DNA of 64,000 bases from the NCBI GenBank assembly GCA_038134285.1, contig JAYPUW010000003.1, positions 146,636-210,635 of the forward strand, in the 5' to 3' direction. How positions within the stretch are numbered: position 1 is the stretch's first letter; each line of letters opens with the position of its first letter. The notes beneath the pieces are model-generated. The model was not told the origin of the DNA, did no database searches, and saw only the letters and a program-made list of their open reading frames with translations. The DNA comes from UBA3478 sp038134285. GTDB taxonomy: Bacteria; Bacteroidota; Bacteroidia; Flavobacteriales; Flavobacteriaceae. Of this stretch, positions 43,121-52,279 are shown piece by piece. The position numbers and the translations under genes were made by a program.

Positions 43121-44978
43121 TGATCTTAAAGGGTTTTCCGCTTAGAGGTTTTGCATATTCGCCTTCAAGGGTTTTCGTCAACATCCGCTGTTCAAGATCG
43201 GTGCGGCTAATACTCCCTTTAAGGTATTTTTCGATCATCAGTGAAGCAATGTGTCCGGCATAGCGCGCCCCAAAATACCCGTTCTCGATGTAGATGGCGA
43301 TGGCAATTTTAGGATCCTCAACCGGAGCAAATGCCACGAAGACCGAGTGATCGGTGAGCTGTGTTTTTTTGCCATCAATGCGGGTGAAGTTCTCTACAGT
43401 ACCCGTTTTACCTGCAATACGAATGTCTTTAACTCTCAAGTAACGCGCTGTTCCTTGCAGGTATACTTCTTCCATCCCTTCGATGATGGGATCAAAGAAT
43501 TTCCGATCAATGGTGGTATTGCGTATTTGGGTTAGGCTTGGCTTAATATCATCGACATCTCTCCCTTCAACACTTTTAAGCAGATGAGGGGTATAAAAAT
43601 GTCCTCGATTGGCAATGGCAGCCGTCATGTTCGCGAGCTGCATTGGGGTAGCCGCCACCTCGCCTTGTCCGATAGCATTAGAAATGATGTAGGTCGAGAC
43701 CCAGCGATTCGGGCCGTAAGCTCTGTCATAATAGTCGGTGTCCGGAATGCGACCCGGACGTCCGGTGGGCAGGTCGACGCCTAAAAAGTCACCTAAACCG
43801 AAACTTTTGATGTGGGTGGTCCAGCGATCGTGCGCCTCAGCCGTAGATTCAAAGCCGCGGTAAAAGGCTCTGAAGGTCTCAGCAAAATAGGCATTGCACG
43901 AATGGTGAATCCCTGAAATCAGATCACGCACCCCACCTCCGCAGTGGCAAGAACGTTTATCTCCGTAAACGTAGAAACCATCGTAGCAAGTAAAGGTGGT
44001 GTTAGGGGTAATGATTCCTTCTTGTAGGGCCACTAAAGCGTTTAAAGTCTTAAACGGAGATCCGGGCGAAGGCTCAGCTAGTATAGAACGGTCCCAGGTT
44101 GGGCGCGCCAAACTGTCGTAATACATTTCAGTATAATTCTTCGAGCGCTGTCGACCGATGAGTAAGGAAGGATCATAGGTTGGCCCACTAATCATCGTTA
44201 AGATTTCGCCACTAGAGGGCTCGATCGCCACAATACCCCCGCGTTTGCCGTTCATAAGGCGTTCTCCATACTCTTGAAGGGTCTTGTCAATGGTGATTTG
44301 CAGGTCGCTCCCCATAATGGGTAAACTATCTAGGGCTCCATCTTGATATGGTCCGATCTCACGGTTGTAGCGGTCTTTTTGAATGTAGCGGACTCCCTTT
44401 TTTCCGCGCAAGTTCTCTTCGTATTGGTGCTCGATACCCGTGCGTCCGATGTTTTCTCCTGCGATATAGTAAGGACTTGCCCCTATGTCAGACGGATTCA
44501 CCTCAGAGATATACCCCAGCACATTTGCGGATGATTCAGTGTGGTATGAGCGCAGTGATTTTTTTCGGATAAAGAAGCCGTCGAAACGTCTTAAGCGCTC
44601 TTGGAGCACCGCAAAGCGTTCTTTTGATAGGCTGGGCACAAGCACCGAGGGCAAGCGAGTCGAATAGTTAACTGCCCGTTTCATTCGCTGCTCAAAGACC
44701 TCTCGATCTAAGTTGAGGAATTCTAGAAAAGCCAGAGTGTCCAGTTGACCCACTTCTCTCGGAATCACCATAACATCATAGGCGGCCTGGTTAGAGACTA
44801 AGAGTTGGTTGTTGCGATCGTAGATGAATCCGCGTTCAGGATAAATGTATTCTTTAGTAATGGCCGGGTCAGATTCGACCAGCGTCGAAGGCTTATAGAA
44901 GAGTTGCAGACTAACCAGACGTCCAATAAAAATCACTCCAACGAGAATGATCGAGAACGACATGAGAAGGCGCGACAT
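43104..44978 (-). CDS. mrdA: Penicillin-binding protein 2
   Basis: The product has 624 residues and is the elongation-specific transpeptidase partner of RodA. A single N-terminal anchor (MSFSIILVGVIFIGRLVSLQ) is followed by the pedestal domain and the transpeptidase domain. The active-site Ser307 is in SPFK (307-310), SCN is at 360-362, and KTG is in RIAGKTGTVEN. Two Cys residues in SCHCGGG near residue 345 sit beside the active site. The gene follows mreD by two bases and overlaps rodA. Confidence 0.95.
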   Translation of the reverse strand: MSRLLMSFSIILVGVIFIGRLVSLQLFYKPSTLVESDPAITKEYIYPERGFIYDRNNQLLVSNQAAYDVMVIPREVGQLDTLAFLEFLNLDREVFEQRMKRAVNYSTRLPSVLVPSLSKERFAVLQERLRRFDGFFIRKKSLRSYHTESSANVLGYISEVNPSDIGASPYYIAGENIGRTGIEHQYEENLRGKKGVRYIQKDRYNREIGPYQDGALDSLPIMGSDLQITIDKTLQEYGERLMNGKRGGIVAIEPSSGEILTMISGPTYDPSLLIGRQRSKNYTEMYYDSLARPTWDRSILAEPSPGSPFKTLNALVALQEGIITPNTTFTCYDGFYVYGDKRSCHCGGGVRDLISGIHHSCNAYFAETFRAFYRGFESTAEAHDRWTTHIKSFGLGDFLGVDLPTGRPGRIPDTDYYDRAYGPNRWVSTYIISNAIGQGEVAATPMQLANMTAAIANRGHFYTPHLLKSVEGRDVDDIKPSLTQIRNTTIDRKFFDPIIEGMEEVYLQGTARYLRVKDIRIAGKTGTVENFTRIDGKKTQLTDHSVFVAFAPVEDPKIAIAIYIENGYFGARYAGHIASLMIEKYLKGSISRTDLEQRMLTKTLEGEYAKPLSGKPFKINEDAW

Positions 44979-44980
44979 GC

Positions 44981-45487
44981 TTAGCGTTTTTGAGGTGAAA
45001 ATAGAATCGCAATCACCGCCGCTACTAAAAAGCTAAACGGCAAATGAAAGGCGGTCTCTTTCAAAATTACAAAAGCTTGGCCCAGCTCAAAAACCTCAAT
45101 GATAAAGAAGATGAGGTGATGGGTTAAGACGAGCCAGAACAGGTAAATCAGGTTCTGCCCAATAGTACCAGAGAACTGACTGTCGGTATGAAAAATAACA
45201 CTTGACCCATAACTCAGGCGCAATAGGGCGGGTCTTAAGTAGGCCGCTATCGTTAGGGCGATTGCATTAAAGGCTACAGTGTCTAGGGCTATATCGGTTA
45301 ATAGCCCTAGGCTAAAAGCTCCTAGCATTGACAACAAGCGGTTGCGCTCTAGCGGTGTCCAATATAAAAAGAGCACCACTACCATAGGAGAAACCGCGTC
45401 GAACCAATGCATCTGACTTAGCAGAAACACTTGCGTCAGAAATAGCGCTACGAATCGAAGCAAGGCCATGGGGCTTAATTCATTCAT
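44981..45487 (-). CDS. mreD: Rod-shape protein MreD
   Basis: The product has 168 residues and about five membrane helices, with little specific sequence, as usual for MreD. Identification rests on position: it overlaps mreC by eight bases upstream and precedes mrdA by two bases. MreD is an inner-membrane part of the elongasome, joining MreC to PBP2 and RodA. Confidence 0.85.
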   Translation of the reverse strand: MNELSPMALLRFVALFLTQVFLLSQMHWFDAVSPMVVVLFLYWTPLERNRLLSMLGAFSLGLLTDIALDTVAFNAIALTIAAYLRPALLRLSYGSSVIFHTDSQFSGTIGQNLIYLFWLVLTHHLIFFIIEVFELGQAFVILKETAFHLPFSFLVAAVIAILFSPQKR

Positions 45488-46307
45488 CGTTAAGGCTTTC
45501 TAAGGTTCTTCGTTCGCTTTGATCGCGATTGATAATGATATATACCTGAGAAAGGTTGGGCATTTCATTGCTCAGGCTCACCTCTATCGAATAAAAGCTG
45601 CTGTTCTGGGGTACGCTAAACTGAGAGATCTGTCCGATTAAGATTCCAGGAGGAAAAATACTCGACATGCCTCCGGTTACGATACTGTCTCCGATTTGTA
45701 TGGTGGCTGTTTTTGGGATATCATACAGCTGGCAACGGTCAAACTTTTTTCCATTCCACACTAACGATCCAAAGTATGCACTCCCTTTAATCGAGGCATT
45801 GATGCTGCTTTCTTCATGCAGAAGCGACATTATTGTAGAATAGTTCTCTGAAACCTGCTCGACGATTCCGATCACGCCTTGATCACTTATCACGGCCATG
45901 TCTGGGGTAACCCCGTAGTTACTGCCCTTGTTAAGGGTGATGTAATTGCGTTTGCGAAGTACACTATTTTTAACCACCTTGGCCGGAATCACTTCATAGG
46001 GAGTAAGCGTGTCACTACTTGTGAAGTTGCCGTCAATTAGGGCTTTTTCAAATTGAGCCTGATAAAGAGAGGCGCGCAGATGCGCATTCTCTTCTTGTAA
46101 CTGGTTGTTACGTTTTTTAAGGGTAAAGTAGACCGTGGTATTGCTGGTGAAACGGTGTATGCTTCCCATCAGATTGCCAGATGAACTCAACCAAATAGCC
46201 TTTTGATGATAGCTCTGAGTAACCGTAAGGCCTAGCGCCAAAAGGACTAAGAAAACAAGAAGGACTTCAGATCGCCATTTAAAGAGCAGCTCGAGAAGTC
46301 TTCCCAT
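45480..46307 (-). CDS. mreC: Rod-shape protein MreC
   Basis: The product has 275 residues: one N-terminal membrane helix, a coiled coil (YFTLKKRNNQLQEENAHLRA), and two beta-barrel domains. VIPAKVVKNSVL and ITLNKGSNYGVTPDMAVIS, then GIVEQVSENYSTIMSLLHE, are MreC signatures. It activates PBP2 in the periplasm. Its start overlaps the last base of the mreB stop region by one base. Confidence 0.92.
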   Translation of the reverse strand: MGRLLELLFKWRSEVLLVFLVLLALGLTVTQSYHQKAIWLSSSGNLMGSIHRFTSNTTVYFTLKKRNNQLQEENAHLRASLYQAQFEKALIDGNFTSSDTLTPYEVIPAKVVKNSVLRKRNYITLNKGSNYGVTPDMAVISDQGVIGIVEQVSENYSTIMSLLHEESSINASIKGSAYFGSLVWNGKKFDRCQLYDIPKTATIQIGDSIVTGGMSSIFPPGILIGQISQFSVPQNSSFYSIEVSLSNEMPNLSQVYIIINRDQSERRTLESLNDE

Positions 46308-47335
46308 TATTGGATGAGAACGGTTTTGTACACCTCAAGATGCTTGAGCGCGATACCGGTTCCGCGCACTACCGCACGAAGCGGATCTTCGGCGATGTAA
46401 ACCGGAAGATCAGTTTTCATAGAGAGGCGCTGATCGAGTCCGCGTAGCATGGCTCCCCCACCGGCGAGATAGATCCCCGAGTTATAGATGTCTGATGCCA
46501 ATTCAGGTGGCGTTTGAGAAAGTGTTTCCATTACAGCCTCTTCGATACGAACGATCGACTTGTCGAGGGCTTTGGCCACCTCTCTGAAGCTTACTATAAT
46601 TTGCTTAGGCTTCCCTGATAAGAGGTCTCGCCCTTGGATTTCAAGATTTTCTGGCGGATTGTCTAGTTCGTCTGTAGCCGATCCACATTCTATCTTAATG
46701 CGTTCCGCGGTGCGCTCTCCGATGAAGAGGTTGTGCTGGGTACGCATGTAGTTGATGATGTCGTTAGTGAAGACGTCACCAGCGATTTTCACCGAGCGGT
46801 CTACAACGATTCCTCCAAGTGCAATGACGGCGATTTCTGTGGTTCCTCCTCCGATGTCAACGATCATATTCCCCTTAGGTTTCATGATGTCTAATCCGAT
46901 TCCTATCGCAGCAGCCATAGGCTCATGGATGAGGTACACTTCTTTTCCGTTCACGCGTTCAGCCGATTCTTTTACCGCACGCATTTCTACCTCCGTAATC
47001 CCAGAAGGGATACAAATGACCATACGCAACGAGGGTGGAAAGAGTTTTTTCTGAAGTGCAGGAACACTTTTGATCAGCATTCCGATCATTTTTTCAGAAG
47101 CGTCAAAGTCTGCAATTACTCCGTCTTTAAGCGGTCGAATGGTCTTTATGTTCTCATGGGTTTTACCCTGCATGAGGTTGGCCTCTTGTCCTACGGCAAC
47201 AATTTTTCCCGACATGCGATCTCTAGCCACAATCGAAGGGCTGTCAACAACGACTTTGCCGTTGTGAATAATAAGGGTATTGGCGGTTCCGAGGTCAATC
47301 GCAATCTCTTCGGTCAAAAAATCAAAAAAGGCCAT
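46307..47335 (-). CDS. mreB: Rod-shape-determining actin MreB
   Basis: The product has 342 residues and is the bacterial actin that organises elongation. Actin-fold ATP motifs are present: IDLGTANTLI near residue 14, MIVDIGGGTTEIAVIALGG near residue 155, and IYLAGGGAMLRGLD near residue 285. A near-consensus box TAATTTCG is about 20 bases upstream. It is the first gene of the five-gene shape operon mreB-mreC-mreD-mrdA-rodA. Confidence 0.96.
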   Translation of the reverse strand: MAFFDFLTEEIAIDLGTANTLIIHNGKVVVDSPSIVARDRMSGKIVAVGQEANLMQGKTHENIKTIRPLKDGVIADFDASEKMIGMLIKSVPALQKKLFPPSLRMVICIPSGITEVEMRAVKESAERVNGKEVYLIHEPMAAAIGIGLDIMKPKGNMIVDIGGGTTEIAVIALGGIVVDRSVKIAGDVFTNDIINYMRTQHNLFIGERTAERIKIECGSATDELDNPPENLEIQGRDLLSGKPKQIIVSFREVAKALDKSIVRIEEAVMETLSQTPPELASDIYNSGIYLAGGGAMLRGLDQRLSMKTDLPVYIAEDPLRAVVRGTGIALKHLEVYKTVLIQ

Positions 47336-47372
47336 ATTCTATTAGGACTGAGTGCTTTCGAAATTACGAAAA

Positions 47373-48905
47373 TTAATGTTTGAAATGACGGGTTCCGGTC
47401 ATGACCATTACCATACCTGCTTTGTTGCAATATTTGATGCTGAGTTCGTCTTTTATGGATCCTCCAGGTTGAATGACCGCTTTGACTCCTGCATGGTCTG
47501 CAATCTCTACGCAATCAGGAAAGGGGAAGAAGGCATCTGAGGCCATCACTGACCCTTCTAGATCGAACTCGAATTGCATGGCTTTGTGCACTGCCTGATT
47601 CAAGGCATCGACGCGTGAGGTTTGTCCGGTACCGCTGGCCAAGAGCTGCTTATTTTTAGCCAAGACGATGGTATTCGACTTGGTGTGCTTACAGATTTTA
47701 GAGGCAAAAAGTAGGTCTTCTATTTCACTGGCGCTAGGTGCAATGGTTGTGACTGTTTTGAGGTCTGGCGCGGCATCGGTTTTGAGGTCGCGTTGCTGTA
47801 CAAGCTGACCGTTTAATGCCGTGCGCATTTGCATTTCAGGAAGGTTCCAGTGTTTTTGAACGAGCAATATGCGGTTTTTCTTTTCGCTGAGAATGGTCAT
47901 GGCCTCTGGGTCAAATTCAGGGGCGATTACGACCTCGCAAAAGAGCGTCTTGATTTCTTGTGCGGTAGCGACATCGATCTTTTTGTTTGCGATAAGCACT
48001 CCCCCGAAAGCAGAAACTGGATCTGCGGCAAGGGCTGCTCTATAGGCATCAACCAGGCGCCCTCTTGAGGCGAGTCCGCAGGCGTTGTTGTGCTTTAAGA
48101 TGGCGAATGTGGGCTCGTCTTCTACAAACTCGCTCATCAACGTCACCGCTGCATCGACATCGAGAAGATTGTTGTACGAAAGTTCTTTGCCGTTCAATTG
48201 TTCGAAAAGCTCATCAAAGTTTCCGTAGAAGATTCCTTTTTGGTGCGGATTCTCACCATAGCGTAATACACGCGCCTGAGATTCGCTTAATCGAAGGGCT
48301 TGGAACTCCTCTTCTTGGTTGAAGTAGTTGAAGATAGCCGCATCATAGTGCGAAGAGATGGCAAAGGCCTGAGTGGCAAAGCGCTTGCGGTCTGACAACT
48401 CAGCGCTTCCGTTTTTAGTTTCTAACAGCTCGAGTAGGTCGCCGTATCCTTCTTGAGTTGCGACACATAATACGTCTTGATAGTTTTTGGCTGCTGCACG
48501 GATAAGAGAAATGCCTCCGATATCAATTTTTTCGATGATGGCTTCTGCTGATGCGCCATCGGCCACCGTTTTTTCAAACGGATACAGGTCTACAATCACA
48601 AGGTCTAACGAAGGGATGTCGTATTCCTTGATGGTTTTTTGATCATCCTTAAGAGAGCGGCGGTTTAAAATTCCTCCAAAGATTTTCGGATGTAGGGTTT
48701 TGACACGTCCGCCTAAAATAGAAGGGTAGTCCGTAATGCTTTCGACCGCCACTACATCAATTCCGAGATTTTTAATAAAGGATTCGGTTCCACCCGTAGA
48801 GTAGAGGGTGACACCGAGCTCGGCCAGTTTGCGTACGATGGGCTCGAGTCCGTCTTTGTGAAATACCGAAATAAGTGCAGCTTGGATAGGTCTAGAGGCG
48901 TTCAT
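47373..48905 (-). CDS. purH: Bifunctional AICAR formyltransferase / IMP cyclohydrolase
   Basis: The product has 510 residues and performs the last two steps of IMP synthesis. The MGS-like cyclohydrolase domain covers about residues 1-145 (STGGTESFIKNLGI, GGRVKTLHPKIFGGIL). The AICARFT domain follows (RYGENPHQKG, FAILKHNNACGLAS with the catalytic Lys-His, KHTKSNTIVLAKN, and ASDAFFPFPD). It lies 37 bases upstream of mreB on the same strand, so the two may share a transcript, as in other flavobacteria. Confidence 0.96.
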   Translation of the reverse strand: MNASRPIQAALISVFHKDGLEPIVRKLAELGVTLYSTGGTESFIKNLGIDVVAVESITDYPSILGGRVKTLHPKIFGGILNRRSLKDDQKTIKEYDIPSLDLVIVDLYPFEKTVADGASAEAIIEKIDIGGISLIRAAAKNYQDVLCVATQEGYGDLLELLETKNGSAELSDRKRFATQAFAISSHYDAAIFNYFNQEEEFQALRLSESQARVLRYGENPHQKGIFYGNFDELFEQLNGKELSYNNLLDVDAAVTLMSEFVEDEPTFAILKHNNACGLASRGRLVDAYRAALAADPVSAFGGVLIANKKIDVATAQEIKTLFCEVVIAPEFDPEAMTILSEKKNRILLVQKHWNLPEMQMRTALNGQLVQQRDLKTDAAPDLKTVTTIAPSASEIEDLLFASKICKHTKSNTIVLAKNKQLLASGTGQTSRVDALNQAVHKAMQFEFDLEGSVMASDAFFPFPDCVEIADHAGVKAVIQPGGSIKDELSIKYCNKAGMVMVMTGTRHFKH

Positions 48906-48940
48906 GGGTGAGTGTAAAAAGTAAAAATAAGGCTTTGTGT

Positions 48941-49390
48941 TTAAAGGATTTCAGAGACTTTGGCATTGACAAATTCGAGGAGGGCCACATCGGCGTCTGT
49001 AAACGGATCTATGGTGTGAGAATCGATGTCTATTTGACCGATGTTTACGCCGTCTTTAAAGAGCGGAATAACAATCTCAGATTTGACATTGATACTGCAG
49101 GCGATGTAATTGTCTTGCGCCTTGACGTCTGGCACAATGAAGTTTTGGTTGCTTTCGGCCACCTGTCCACAAATACCTTTACCAAACGGAATTTGAGTGT
49201 GATCGGTGGGCTCTCCGGCAAAAGCTCTAAGGTGCAGTGTTCGGGTCTTGGGCTCATGAAAATAGAAGCCCACCCAGTCGTAATGAGCGATATTCGAGCG
49301 CAATACTTCGCACACTTGTTCTAAGCGTTCTCCTACCGATAACGCTTCGTTAAAAATCAGTGATTCGAGCTGCAATTTGAGATCTTCCAT
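48941..49390 (-). CDS. GAF-domain protein resembling free methionine-R-sulfoxide reductase
   Basis: I use ATG 49390 (149 residues) instead of an ATG seven codons upstream. A single GAF domain fills the protein, with YDWVGFYF, IPFGKGICGQVAES, QDNYIACSINVKSEIVIPL and GQIDIDSH, which match the fRMsr (YebR) group. Two of the three Cys residues of the E. coli enzyme are present, in GKGICG and YIACS. The first, in the IAC-R-IP segment, is replaced (EPTDHTQIP). Activity by a two-Cys mechanism is possible. Located upstream of purH on the same strand, with its own -7 promoter box. Confidence 0.75.
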   Translation of the reverse strand: MEDLKLQLESLIFNEALSVGERLEQVCEVLRSNIAHYDWVGFYFHEPKTRTLHLRAFAGEPTDHTQIPFGKGICGQVAESNQNFIVPDVKAQDNYIACSINVKSEIVIPLFKDGVNIGQIDIDSHTIDPFTDADVALLEFVNAKVSEIL

Positions 49391-49397
49391 AACTTTG
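49390..49397 (+). promoter_or_regulatory. -7 box for the HMA/MauE-like gene
   Basis: TAACTTTG matches TAnnTTTG exactly and lies 42 bases before the ATG at 49440. It overlaps the first base of the divergent GAF gene, so the two promoters face away from each other over a shared region. Confidence 0.4.
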
Positions 49398-49408
49398 GAT
49401 AGAAAGTG

Positions 49409-49416
49409 CAAAAATA
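49409..49416 (-). promoter_or_regulatory. -7 box for the GAF gene
   Basis: TATTTTTG on the minus strand matches TAnnTTTG exactly, 18 bases before the GAF-gene ATG at 49390. Confidence 0.4.
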
Positions 49417-49439
49417 ATCTAACCCAGTACTTTAATCTA

Positions 49440-50144
49440 ATGAAACAGACCTTTTATATAGACGGAATCACTTGCATGAGTTGTGTGGCCAAATTGACCG
49501 AGCACTACGGTGCGTTTAAAGGGGTCAGCGAGGTGACAATTGACAAAGAAAGCGGTAGTATCTCTTTGACTACTGAGGCAGCTTTGAGTTCTGCAGTACT
49601 AGCCGATGGACTTCCTGAAAAATACAGTTTACGCCCAGACCAAATAGCAGCCCCAGCTTCTATCCCCGTTCAAGGGGCTTCGAAATACCCTCAGCTTTTT
49701 CCGCTTTACCTCATTGGTGCCTATTTATTTGCGGCCATGGGCTATCGCTGGTACAGTAAAGGTATTGAGGCGGCAATGCTTGACTTCATGGGGCTTTTTT
49801 ACCTTGTTTTTAGTTTCTTTAAGTTTCTTGACTACAAGGGGTTTAAGCCCAGTTTTGCCATGTACGACCCAATCGCAAAGGCGATTACGGTGTACGGATA
49901 CGCTTACCCTTTCATAGAGCTACTACTCGGAATCGGATTCTTGTTGAGATTTGAGGTGAATGTGCTGCTTTACATTACACTCATCATCCTTGGAGCGACC
50001 ACCATTGGAGTGATGCGCTCATTGCTCAATAAGAAGGCCATTCAGTGCGCTTGTTTAGGCACGGCGCTAAAGCTTCCAATGACTGAGGCTACCTTTATAG
50101 AGAATGCGGTTATGCTGGCCATGACTATATATATGCTGGCTTAA
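49440..50144 (+). CDS. HMA domain fused to MauE/DoxX-like membrane domain
   Basis: I start at ATG 49440 (234 residues), since the upstream in-frame extension would run through the divergent promoter region and looks non-coding. Residues 1-65 form a heavy-metal-associated domain with the metal-binding CMSC motif in DGITCMSCVAKL. After a linker, four membrane helices follow (FPLYLIGAYLFAAMGYRW, FMGLFYLVFSFFKFLDYKGF, YAYPFIELLLGIGFLL and the last pair), with a QCACLGT motif near the C-terminal pair, as in MauE-type redox proteins. A role in copper handling or thiol delivery is plausible. Monocistronic, converging on groEL. Confidence 0.75.
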   Translation: MKQTFYIDGITCMSCVAKLTEHYGAFKGVSEVTIDKESGSISLTTEAALSSAVLADGLPEKYSLRPDQIAAPASIPVQGASKYPQLFPLYLIGAYLFAAMGYRWYSKGIEAAMLDFMGLFYLVFSFFKFLDYKGFKPSFAMYDPIAKAITVYGYAYPFIELLLGIGFLLRFEVNVLLYITLIILGATTIGVMRSLLNKKAIQCACLGTALKLPMTEATFIENAVMLAMTIYMLA

Positions 50145-50164
50145 ATTTCTTGATAGGATAGAAT

Positions 50165-50190
50165 AAAAAACCCGCGCCAATGGCGCGGGT
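50165..50190 (-). terminator. Terminator of groESL
   Basis: ACCCGCGCC at 50170-50178 pairs perfectly with GGCGCGGGT at 50182-50190 around a three-base loop. On the minus strand it is followed by TTTTTT. It lies 26 bases after the groEL stop and is the strongest terminator in the window. Confidence 0.9.
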
Positions 50191-50215
50191 ATTGAATCTC
50201 AAGAAGTTTGATGAT

Positions 50216-51847
50216 TTACATCATACCTGGCATTCCGCCGCCTCCCATTGGTGGTCCAGCATGAGCCTCTTCTTTGATCTCTACAAGAGCACACTCTGTA
50301 GTTAAGATCATTCCGGCAACAGAAGCCGCATTTTCAAGGGCTACACGGGTCACCTTCTTAGGGTCGATGATACCAGCTTCTAGCATATTTACATAGGTCT
50401 CTGTCTTCGCGTCGTATCCGAAGTCTTTTTTTCCTTCGATGACTTTAGAGACTACAACAGACCCTTCGCCCCCGGCGTTTTCAACGATGGTACGCAGAGG
50501 AGCCTCTATTGCGCGCTCAACGATTTGTATACCGGTAGCTTCGTCTGGGTTAGTGGCTTTGATAGAGCTAAGAACACTTTTCGCGCGAACTAGGGCAACC
50601 CCTCCTCCGGCAACGATTCCTTCTTCAACTGCCGCTCTAGTGGCGTGAAGTGCATCGTCTACGCGGTCTTTTTTCTCTTTCATTTCTACTTCTGAAGCTG
50701 CCCCGACGTAAAGTACAGCTACACCACCTGCCAATTTAGCAAGGCGCTCTTGAAGCTTCTCCTTGTCGTAGTCTGAAGTAGTGGTCTCGATTTGAGCCTT
50801 GATTTGGTTGACACGTGCAGTGATGTCTTCAGCGTTTCCAGCACCATTTACAATAGTGGTGTTGTCTTTGTCGATAGATACTTTTTCTGCAGTACCTAAC
50901 ATGTCGATTGTTGCATTCTCTAGGGTGAATCCGCGCTCTTCAGCGATTACGGTTCCGCCTGTTAAGATGGCGATGTCTTCAAGCATCGCTTTTCGACGAT
51001 CACCGAATCCAGGAGCCTTCACTGCAGCAATGCGCAATGATCCTCTTAGCTTGTTAACCACAAGAGTGGCAAGTGCTTCTCCATCTACATCCTCGGCGAT
51101 GATCAAGAGGGACTTACCAGATTGGGCAACAGGCTCAAGCACCGGAAGCAGGTCTTTCATTGCCGAGATCTTCTTGTCAAATAACAAAATGTAAGGGCTT
51201 TCAAGCTCTGCAGTCATTTTCTCTGAGTTGGTTACGAAGTAAGGAGATAGGTAACCGCGATCGAATTGCATCCCTTCTACCACATCTACATATGTATCTG
51301 TTCCTTTAGCTTCTTCAACGGTAATTACACCTTCTTTTCCTACTTTTTTGAAGGCTTGAGCGATGAGGTCTCCGATGGTTTCGTCGTTGTTAGCTGATAT
51401 CGCAGCAACTTGCTTGATTTTATCAGTAGAGTCTCCAACGGTTTTCGATTGTCTTGAAAGGTCTTCAACAACGGCTTCAACCGCCTTGTCAATTCCGCGC
51501 TTAAGATCCATTGGATTGGCTCCTGCTGCAACGTTTTTAAGTCCTTCTTTGACAATTGCTTGCGCAAGAACGGTTGCTGTAGTGGTCCCGTCTCCTGCAA
51601 GATCATTAGTTTTTGAAGCTACTTCTTTTACCATTTGAGCACCCATGTTTTCAAGGGTGTCTTTTAGTTCAATTTCTTTGGCAACAGTCACTCCATCTTT
51701 GGTGACTGATGGTCCGCCGAACGATTTTGAGATAGTTACGTTACGACCCTTAGGTCCTAGTGTTACTTTAACGGCATTGGCTAGTGCGTCAACACCACGC
51801 TTTAAACCGTCTCTTGCTTCAATGTCAAATTTGATATCCTTTGCCAT
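50216..51847 (-). CDS. groEL: Chaperonin GroEL
   Basis: The product has 543 residues and is the ATP-driven folding chamber. Signatures include LGPKGRNVTIS, GDGTTTATVLAQAIVKEGLK near residue 86, and GGVALVRA near residue 412. The C-terminal tail is Gly-Met-rich (GPPMGGGGMPGMM). It starts 22 bases after groES. No CIRCE element is visible upstream of the operon. Confidence 0.98.
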   Translation of the reverse strand: MAKDIKFDIEARDGLKRGVDALANAVKVTLGPKGRNVTISKSFGGPSVTKDGVTVAKEIELKDTLENMGAQMVKEVASKTNDLAGDGTTTATVLAQAIVKEGLKNVAAGANPMDLKRGIDKAVEAVVEDLSRQSKTVGDSTDKIKQVAAISANNDETIGDLIAQAFKKVGKEGVITVEEAKGTDTYVDVVEGMQFDRGYLSPYFVTNSEKMTAELESPYILLFDKKISAMKDLLPVLEPVAQSGKSLLIIAEDVDGEALATLVVNKLRGSLRIAAVKAPGFGDRRKAMLEDIAILTGGTVIAEERGFTLENATIDMLGTAEKVSIDKDNTTIVNGAGNAEDITARVNQIKAQIETTTSDYDKEKLQERLAKLAGGVAVLYVGAASEVEMKEKKDRVDDALHATRAAVEEGIVAGGGVALVRAKSVLSSIKATNPDEATGIQIVERAIEAPLRTIVENAGGEGSVVVSKVIEGKKDFGYDAKTETYVNMLEAGIIDPKKVTRVALENAASVAGMILTTECALVEIKEEAHAGPPMGGGGMPGMM

Positions 51848-51869
51848 GATGGTTCCTTTTGAATTTTAA

Positions 51870-52148
51870 TTAAACAATTGCTAAAATGTCACTCTCGCGC
51901 ATCATGAGGTACTCAGTACCTTCAAGCTTGAGTTCAGTTCCGGAGTACTTTCCGTAAAGTACAGTATCACCAACTTTAACGGTGAGCTTCTCATCTTTCG
52001 TACCAGGGCCAACTGCTACAACGGTGCCTTTCTGAGGTTTTTCTTTTGCGGTGTCAGGAATGATGATTCCTGATGCAGTAGTGGTTTCAGCCTCTAGTGG
52101 CTCAACGAGCACTCTGTCGGCCAATGGTTTGATAGATAACTTTGCCAT
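51870..52148 (-). CDS. groES: Co-chaperonin GroES
   Basis: The product has 92 residues from ATG 52148. The frame stays open upstream, but that part is unlike GroES. The start LSIKPLADRVLVEPLEAET, the mobile loop region (TTASGIIIPDTAKEKPQKG), and the end LMMRESDILAIV are typical. GroES caps GroEL. The 70-base gap upstream contains T-rich sequence and a weak CACG...CGTG inverted repeat, but no CIRCE repeat. Confidence 0.97.
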   Translation of the reverse strand: MAKLSIKPLADRVLVEPLEAETTTASGIIIPDTAKEKPQKGTVVAVGPGTKDEKLTVKVGDTVLYGKYSGTELKLEGTEYLMMRESDILAIV

Positions 52149-52222
52149 TATTTTAAGTTTTAAAAATTTCCAAACTACAAAAGACCAAAACTGTGCCACG
52201 CCTAAAAACGTGACATTCAGCC

Positions 52223-52258
52223 AAAAAAAATGCCAACTTGACTGACAAGCTGGCATTT
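52223..52258 (-). terminator. Terminator of secG
   Basis: AAATGCCAACTTG at 52228-52240 and CAAGCTGGCATTT at 52246-52258 form a 13-position stem with one mismatch and a five-base loop. On the minus strand it is followed by a run of Ts. It separates the miaB-to-secG run from groESL. Confidence 0.85.
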
Positions 52259-52279
52259 CTATTAGGGGTTATGCTGCAA

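Noticed and set aside
47373..47400. Attenuator between purH and mreB
   Set aside because: The gap is 37 bases and shows no stable hairpin with a T run.
52149..52227. CIRCE element before groES
   Set aside because: The TTAGCACTC-N9-GAGTGCTAA pattern is not present; only a weak CACG...CGTG repeat is seen, so HrcA control is not supported.
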